A stretch of 64,000 nucleotides of DNA, from the NCBI RefSeq assembly GCF_035917275.1, contig NZ_CP108508.1, positions 7,316,001-7,380,000 on the forward strand, given 5' to 3'. The notes beneath the pieces were generated by a model. That model was not told the origin of the DNA. It searched no databases and saw only the letters and a list, made by a program, of their open reading frames with translations. Numbering within the stretch: the stretch's first letter is position 1; each line of letters begins with the position of its first letter. The DNA is from Streptomyces sp. NBC_01237. Its GTDB lineage: Bacteria; Actinomycetota; Actinomycetes; Streptomycetales; Streptomycetaceae. This document shows, piece after piece, positions 58,619 through 64,000 of this stretch. The translations under genes and the position numbers were made by a program.

Positions 58619-59398
58619 TCAGTGCACCGAGAACCCGCCGTCGACGAAGATCGACTGGCCGGTGACATAGCCGGAGCCCCGGCCCGCCAGGAACACCGCG
58701 GCGCCGGCGAAGTCCTCGGCCAGTCCATTGCGTCCGACCATGGTGCGCGCCGCCAGGGCCGCCACCTTCTCCGGGTCGGAGGCGAGCCGTTCGTTCAGCG
58801 GCGTCAGCACGAACCCCGGCACCAGCGTGTTGCAGGTGACGCCGTGCGGAGACCACGCCTCCGCCTGTGAGCGGGCCAGCGATTCCAGGGCGCCCTTGGA
58901 CACCCCGTAGGCGCCGCTGTTCACGAACGCGCGGTGCGCCTGCTGGGAGGTGATGTGGATGATCCGCCCGAAGCCACGCTCGGCCATGCCGGGTCCGAAG
59001 CGCTGCCCCAGCAGATAGGGCGCCTTCAGGTTCACCGTCATCGTGGTGTCCCAGACGTCCTCGCCCAGCTCGCCCATGGGCGGCCGCAGATTGATCCCGG
59101 CGCAGTTCACCAGGATGTCGGGCTCCCCGTAAGGCGCGGCCGCCGCCTCGGCTCCCGTACGCACACCCTCGGCGGTACTCAGATCCGCGCTCACCCACGC
59201 CGCCCGGCAGCCCTCGCCCGTCAGCTCGTCCACCGTCGCGGCCAGCTCCGCCTCCCGGCGTGCCACGACGACGACGCTCGCCCCCGCGCGGGCGAGGGCT
59301 CCGGTGATCGCCCGGCCGATGCCGGAGCTCCCGCCGGTCACCACGGCGACCCGGCCCTCCAGGGAGAACAGTTCGGACAGATAGGTCTGCGAGATCAT
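58619..59398 (-). CDS. SDR-family oxidoreductase (gluconate 5-dehydrogenase-like)
   Basis: A 259-aa classical SDR: VVTGGSSGIGRAI, ILVNCAGINLRPPMGELGEDVW, IIHITSQQAHRAFVNSGAYGVSKGAL with catalytic Ser/Tyr/Lys, and C-terminal VTGQSIFVDGGFSVH. The INLRPPMGE and QQAHR segments recall gluconate or sugar-acid dehydrogenases, but the substrate is open. It is convergent with the Clp-N gene, 21 bp apart. Confidence 0.92.
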   Translation of the reverse strand: MISQTYLSELFSLEGRVAVVTGGSSGIGRAITGALARAGASVVVVARREAELAATVDELTGEGCRAAWVSADLSTAEGVRTGAEAAAAPYGEPDILVNCAGINLRPPMGELGEDVWDTTMTVNLKAPYLLGQRFGPGMAERGFGRIIHITSQQAHRAFVNSGAYGVSKGALESLARSQAEAWSPHGVTCNTLVPGFVLTPLNERLASDPEKVAALAARTMVGRNGLAEDFAGAAVFLAGRGSGYVTGQSIFVDGGFSVH

Positions 59399-59505
59399 GT
59401 ACGCACCCTAGGTGCCGGGTCCCGCGCGACCCGGGCCGGGTGTCGGATCGGCAACGGCCGCGCGCCCTGTGGTGCGGATCGCGGCGGGGATGGGACCCTA
59501 GTGGT

Positions 59506-59946
59506 ATGAACATCCCTTTCTTGGACAACTGGCGTAAGCGTCAGGGTGGTACGCCGGGAGCGGCTCTCGCTGCCGCCGTCGAAGCGGATCCCGACGGCGT
59601 GGCCGAGCTGCTCGCCGAATGCGAACTGCTGCGTGTCCGAGCGGGGCAGAACGGACTCGAACTCGACGACAGCCCCGCCTCGTTGACCGCGCTCGACCAG
59701 CTGCCGCCCCGCTGGCGCGACGACCCCGAGGAACTGCCCTGGCTCGGCAACGACGCCGGTCTCTATCTCGGCACGGTTCTCGTGCGGACCGTGCCCGGTG
59801 CGGCCTGGGACGTCTGGCCGAGCGGCCAGCCCGTGGTGCGCCTGGCCTCCGGACGTGAGATCGATGTCGTCGCGGCCGGTCTCGACTGGGCGATGGCGGG
59901 CAGCCCCGAGCTTTCCCAGGTGTACGCGGAGTCCGCCGAGAACTGA
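59506..59946 (+). CDS. Conserved hypothetical protein (DUF6278-like)
   Basis: A 146-aa acidic protein, MNIPFLDNWRKRQGGTPGAALAAAVEADPDGVAELLAECELLR, then LTALDQLPPRWRDDPEELPWLGNDAGLYLGTVLVRTVPGAAW and VVRLASGREIDVVAAGLDWAM. It resembles a family of Streptomyces hypothetical proteins I associate with DUF6278; no function is known. There are no signal or membrane segments. The start is weakly supported but the frame has normal third-position GC. Confidence 0.7.
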   Translation: MNIPFLDNWRKRQGGTPGAALAAAVEADPDGVAELLAECELLRVRAGQNGLELDDSPASLTALDQLPPRWRDDPEELPWLGNDAGLYLGTVLVRTVPGAAWDVWPSGQPVVRLASGREIDVVAAGLDWAMAGSPELSQVYAESAEN

Positions 59947-60070
59947 CCCGCGTCACCGAATCGAGATAAACAGCCTTATGCCCTATATGCGCGTGTCGGG
60001 TACGAAGTCCCTTGTCGGGATGGATAGTTTGCGCTGACCTCGACACAGCGACAAGTGGGTAGGGCAGCGT

Positions 60071-60814
<744 letters not shown>

Positions 60815-60825
60815 CGGGGGGCTCC

Positions 60826-61770
60826 ATGTTGCGTACGAGGAACTCGCGTACGAAAAGGTCACGTACGAGGACGGGCGCGGTCGCTCTGGCCGGCCTTCTG
60901 CTCGCCCTGCTCACCGCCGGGTGCGGCAAGGAGGGCAGCCCGCCGGTCAAGGGGCCGAAGCCGGAGGCGCTGCCGCACTACAAGGTCGACACCGGCTTCG
61001 AACTGCCCGGCTCCACGACCTGGAAGAAGGCCAAGAGGCGGGGCCACCTCGTGGTCGGCGCCAAGGAGGACCAGCCCTACCTGGGCGAGAAGGACCCGGC
61101 CACCGGGATCTACTCCGGCTTCGACATCGAGATCGCCCGCATGGTGGCGGCCTCGCTCGGCTTCGGGCAGAAGGCGGTCCAGTTCAGGACGATCGCCTCG
61201 GCCAACCGCGAGACAGCCCTGCAGAACGGCCAGATCGACTACTACGTCGGCACCTACACCATCAACGACATGCGCAAGAAGCTCGTCGGGTTCGCCGGCC
61301 CCTACTACCTGGCCGGACAGGGGCTGCTGGTGCGCACCGACGAGAACGACATCCACGGGCCGCAGGACCTGGACGGCAAGACCGTCTGTTCGGCGGCGGG
61401 CTCCACTCCGTACCAGCGCATCGCCGCCGACTACCCCAAGGCGCACCTCGTCGCCTACGACACGTACTCGATCTGCGTCGACAACCTGCTGACCTACCAG
61501 GTCGACGCCGTCACCACCGACGACGCCATCCTGCTGGGCTTCGCGGCGAAGGCTCCGGACGAGATGAAGGTGGTCGGGAAGCCGTTCTCGCAGGAGCCGT
61601 ACGGCATCGGCGTGCCCCGCGGCGACAACGCGCTGCGCGCCGCGCTCAACGACGCCCTGGAGGCCAACGAGAAGAACGGCAACTGGAAGAAGGCGTTCGA
61701 AGCGACGCTGGGCCTGTCCGGAGTGCCCGCGCCGAAGCCCCCGCCCATCGACCGCTACCCGGCGAACTGA
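60826..61770 (+). CDS. gluB: Glutamate-type ABC transporter substrate-binding lipoprotein
   Basis: A 314-aa binding protein (SBP family 3). The basic leader (RTRNSRTKRSRTRTG, encoded by repeated cgtacgag-like triplets) and hydrophobic stretch end in a lipobox LTAGC. The domain contains LVVGAKEDQPYLGEKDPATGIYSGFDIEIARMVAASLGF, NGQIDYYVGTYTINDMRKKLVGFAGPYYLAGQGLLVR and GKTVCSAAGSTPYQRI. The fit to GluB-type glutamate/aspartate proteins is good; the ligand remains a prediction. Confidence 0.93.
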   Translation: MLRTRNSRTKRSRTRTGAVALAGLLLALLTAGCGKEGSPPVKGPKPEALPHYKVDTGFELPGSTTWKKAKRRGHLVVGAKEDQPYLGEKDPATGIYSGFDIEIARMVAASLGFGQKAVQFRTIASANRETALQNGQIDYYVGTYTINDMRKKLVGFAGPYYLAGQGLLVRTDENDIHGPQDLDGKTVCSAAGSTPYQRIAADYPKAHLVAYDTYSICVDNLLTYQVDAVTTDDAILLGFAAKAPDEMKVVGKPFSQEPYGIGVPRGDNALRAALNDALEANEKNGNWKKAFEATLGLSGVPAPKPPPIDRYPAN

Positions 61771-61786
61771 GGGGACGGCACCGCAC

Positions 61787-62431
61787 ATGGATGTACTGAC
61801 AGAGAACTTCTCCCTCTACGGCAAGGGCTTCCTCGGTACCGTCGAGCTGACCGTGTACGCCTCGGTCCTGGCGCTGGTCCTCGGCTTCGTGATGGCCTCC
61901 TGCCGGGTCGCGCCCGTCGGCTCCTTCCGGGTGCTGGGCACGGTCTGGGTGACGGTGCTCCGCAACACCCCGCTCACCCTGCTGTTCTTCGCCGTCCTGC
62001 TCGGCCTGCCGCGCTTCGGCCTGGTCCTGCCGTTCAAGGTCTTCGCGGTCCTCGCGCTCGGCTGCTACACCTCCGCGTTCATCTGCGAGGTGCTGCGCTC
62101 CGGCATCAACACCGTGCCCACCGGCCAGGGCGAGGCCGCCCGCAGCCTCGGCATGTCCTTCGGCCAGACGCTGAGCCATGTGGTCCTGCCGCAGGCCTTC
62201 CGCTCGGTGATCCCGCCGGTCGGCTCGACCCTCATCGCGCTGGCCAAGAACTCCGCGATCGCGGGAGCGTTCAGCGTCACGGAGCTGCTCGGCACCTACA
62301 AGACCCTCAATGAGCTGGGCTACAGCATCATCTGGACGTTCATCTGGATCGCCGTCGGCTACCTGATCATCACCCTTTCCATCAGCGCGCTCTTCAACGT
62401 GCTGGAGAAGCGCTGGGGAGTCGCCCGATGA
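61787..62431 (+). CDS. gluC: Glutamate-type ABC transporter permease
   Basis: A 214-aa HisM-type permease with five helices and the EAA loop GQGEAARSLGMSFGQTLSHVVLPQAFRSVIPPVGSTLIALAKNSAIAG. It has MDVLTENFSLYGKGFLGTVELTVYASVLALVLG at the N-terminus. It overlaps gluD by 4 bp. Confidence 0.94.
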   Translation: MDVLTENFSLYGKGFLGTVELTVYASVLALVLGFVMASCRVAPVGSFRVLGTVWVTVLRNTPLTLLFFAVLLGLPRFGLVLPFKVFAVLALGCYTSAFICEVLRSGINTVPTGQGEAARSLGMSFGQTLSHVVLPQAFRSVIPPVGSTLIALAKNSAIAGAFSVTELLGTYKTLNELGYSIIWTFIWIAVGYLIITLSISALFNVLEKRWGVAR

Positions 62432-63300
62432 CCGCACGCTCCATGCCCACGGCCACCGCGCTCTACGACATCCCGGGCCCGCTGACCCGCAGACGGCACT
62501 TCCTCTACGGGGTCGGCTCCACGATCCTGATCCTCGCGCTGGTCGGCTGGGTCATCTATCTGCTCTTCGACACCGACCAGTTCACCAGCGAGAAGTGGAC
62601 GCCCTTCGAGTACAAGGGCATCCAGGAGCTGCTGCTGCGCGGACTGGGCAACACCCTCAAGGCGTTCGGGTACGCCGCGGTGCTGTCACTGGCACTCGGT
62701 GCCCTGCTCGCCGTCGGCCGGCTCTCCGCGCACCGGCCGGTGCGCTGGATCTCGACGCTGCTGGTCGAATTCTTCCGGGCCATGCCGGTGCTGGTGATGA
62801 TCTTCTTCATCTTCGTCGCGCTGAAGGTGCAGCCGCTGCCCGCGCTGGTCGCCGGGCTGACCCTCTACAACGGTTCCGTCCTCGCGGAGGTGTTCCGTAC
62901 CGGCATCAACTCGGTGGATCGCGGTCAGCGGGAGGCCGCGTACGCGCTCGGCATGCGCAAGACGCAGGTCACGACCTTCGTCCTCGCACCCCAGGCGGTA
63001 CGCGCCATGCTCCCCACCATCATCAGCCAGCTGGTGGTGGCCCTGAAGGACACCTCGCTCGGCTATCTGATCACCTATGAGGAATTCCTCCACGCGGGAA
63101 AGCTGATCGCGTCGAATCTCGACTACGATCTTCCCTTCATCCCTGTGGTGATGGTGATCTCACCCATCTACATCGGGATGTGCATGCTGCTTTCCTGGTT
63201 CGCCACCTGGGTGGCGAAACGACAGCGGCGCAACCCGAAGACCGAGGCGGTGGATGTGGCCCCGGCCGAACCAGGGACGCTGCTGCCGGGAGGGCAGTAG
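62428..63300 (+). CDS. gluD: Glutamate-type ABC transporter permease
   Basis: A 290-aa second permease: N-terminal cytoplasmic tail, first helix GSTILILALVGWVIYLLFD, permease core GLGNTLKAFGYAAVLSLALGALLAVGRLSAHRPVRWISTLLVEFFRAMPVLVMIFFIFVAL and EAA loop GQREAAYALGMRKTQVTTFVLAPQAVRAMLPTIISQLVVALKDTSLG. It is the last gene of the operon and ends in the hairpin at 63279-63326. Confidence 0.94.
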   Translation: MTARSMPTATALYDIPGPLTRRRHFLYGVGSTILILALVGWVIYLLFDTDQFTSEKWTPFEYKGIQELLLRGLGNTLKAFGYAAVLSLALGALLAVGRLSAHRPVRWISTLLVEFFRAMPVLVMIFFIFVALKVQPLPALVAGLTLYNGSVLAEVFRTGINSVDRGQREAAYALGMRKTQVTTFVLAPQAVRAMLPTIISQLVVALKDTSLGYLITYEEFLHAGKLIASNLDYDLPFIPVVMVISPIYIGMCMLLSWFATWVAKRQRRNPKTEAVDVAPAEPGTLLPGGQ

Positions 63301-63326
63301 CCGGGCAGCGCCCGCCCGGCAGCAGC
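63279..63326. terminator. Bidirectional hairpin over the gluD stop codon
   Basis: GCTGCTGCCGGG (63279-63290) pairs with CCCGGCAGCAGC (63315-63326). The perfect 12-bp stem spans the gluD stop and ends 7 bp before the stop of the convergent hydrolase gene. Confidence 0.6.
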
Positions 63327-63332
63327 CGGTGA

Positions 63333-64000
63333 TCACTTCTCGCGCAGCGGGACCGAGAGGTAACTCGGATCCGCACCGGGCGAGGAGAAGGTCAGCTGCG
63401 AGCCGGTCGGGTTGTGCTCGATGTACAGCGGATCAACGGTGTCGATCACCAGGGCGAGCCGGTGACCGGCCGGGACGTCGTAGGCCGTGGAGAACAGCTC
63501 CAGGTCCACGGGGAACGGCCGGCCCGGGGTCTGCCCGTGGAACGTGTAGGGGGCGTTGCTGACCAGTTTGCCGAGGCCGAGCGGCCCCACGTCGTAGAGA
63601 TAGGCGACGAGGGTGCCGCTCTCCTCGGTGCTGGTGACCGTGGTGTGCAGCGCGGCGGTGCCGCGGATGTGCCGGGCGGCGGCGTACGGCCCGGACTGCC
63701 AGACGCTCGCGAAGGCGCGCGGCAGCAGGGGGATGGAGGCGACGGGCGGCAGCTTCACGAACTGGTCGAGGGCGTTGGACAGCATGACGATGCCGCCGTT
63801 GGCACCCGAGTCGACATTCGCCAGGATCTTCTTCGTGCCGTCCAGCTCGATCCGGTGCTTCCCGGCGCCGACCGACTTCCAGTCCGGGTAGCCCTCGTAG
63901 CCCTTGTCGGTACGGGACTTGAGCTGGACCGGCCGCTCGGTGTCGATGCCGTTGCGCTCGCCCTTGAGATACCGGTCGAACCAGCGGTGCGTGCTCGTCC
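63333..64000 (-). CDS. CocE/S15-family hydrolase, C-terminal part (cut by window end)
   Basis: The frame stays open to the right edge, so only the last ~222 residues are visible. They include HRWFDRYLKGERNGIDTERPVQL, then the PepX_C jelly-roll domain of X-Pro dipeptidyl-peptidase/cocaine-esterase proteins (GTAALHTTVTSTEESGTLVAYLYDVGPLGLGKLVSNAPYTFHGQTPGRPFPVDLELFSTAYDVPAGHRLALVIDTVDPLY). The catalytic alpha/beta hydrolase domain lies outside the window. The internal ATG at 63785 is not the true start. Confidence 0.85.
   Translation of the reverse strand, partial: TSTHRWFDRYLKGERNGIDTERPVQLKSRTDKGYEGYPDWKSVGAGKHRIELDGTKKILANVDSGANGGIVMLSNALDQFVKLPPVASIPLLPRAFASVWQSGPYAAARHIRGTAALHTTVTSTEESGTLVAYLYDVGPLGLGKLVSNAPYTFHGQTPGRPFPVDLELFSTAYDVPAGHRLALVIDTVDPLYIEHNPTGSQLTFSSPGADPSYLSVPLREK

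Overview
The window is bacterial chromosome of very high G+C with strong third-position GC bias. Genes are densely packed, with many GTG and TTG starts, Tat and lipoprotein signals, chitosanases, ROK and IclR regulators, and several leaderless-type promoters. This points to Streptomyces. The gene order (catalase, glyoxylate genes, uricase block, malate synthase, allR-allB-alc, sugar ABC plus ROK kinase) recalls the SCO62xx region of S. coelicolor; that is from memory and unchecked. No rRNA, tRNA, CRISPR, insertion sequence or prophage was seen.

Layout: 1-632 holds a 58-bp tandem repeat and two hairpins. 633-4045 (minus) carries katA, glxR and hyi for H2O2 removal and C2/C3 glyoxylate metabolism. 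4261-6194 has a Tat-exported lactonase, a small thiamine-binding-like protein and a YheO-type HTH regulator. 6261-12857 is the urate block: uraD, uraH, uricase, then an 8-oxoguanine deaminase between two NCS2 nucleobase permeases. 12970-15392 has two GH46 chitosanases, one secreted and one a lipoprotein, around a small SH3 protein. 15458-25290 is mixed: alpha/beta hydrolase lacking its nucleophile, HEAT protein, M20 peptidase plus YfcC permease, TetR, orphan solute-binding lipoprotein. 25431-27050 is malate synthase. 28599-32333 is a two-component system divergent from a MacB-type ABC transporter. 32509-36084 is the IclR regulator divergent from allantoinase and allantoicase. 36233-46228 carries oxidoreductases, TetR/EamA, a second two-component system and two P450s. 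46303-53801 is a sugar regulon (dehydrogenase, GntR, two binding proteins, permease, ATPase, ROK kinase). 53879-59946 holds a PcaL-type fusion, an MBL hydrolase, exonuclease III and an autoregulated-looking Clp-N/HTH gene. 60071-63300 is a glutamate-type ABC operon, and the window ends inside a CocE/S15-type hydrolase.

The main result is a shared cis-code over the purine/glyoxylate genes. A palindrome TCAACA-N3-TGTTGA overlaps the -35 boxes of katA and of the uraD-uraH-uricase operon almost base for base (18 of 19 identical). Variants sit at malate synthase and allantoinase. A second palindrome, TTCC-N7-GGAA, lies at hyi-glxR, malate synthase and the allR/allB interval. Together these suggest one regulated route from urate through allantoin, ureidoglycolate and glyoxylate to malate and glycerate, with catalase recruited to remove the H2O2 made by uricase. 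The second notable locus is the Clp-N/HTH gene at 57839, whose leaderless promoter is bracketed by two identical operators.
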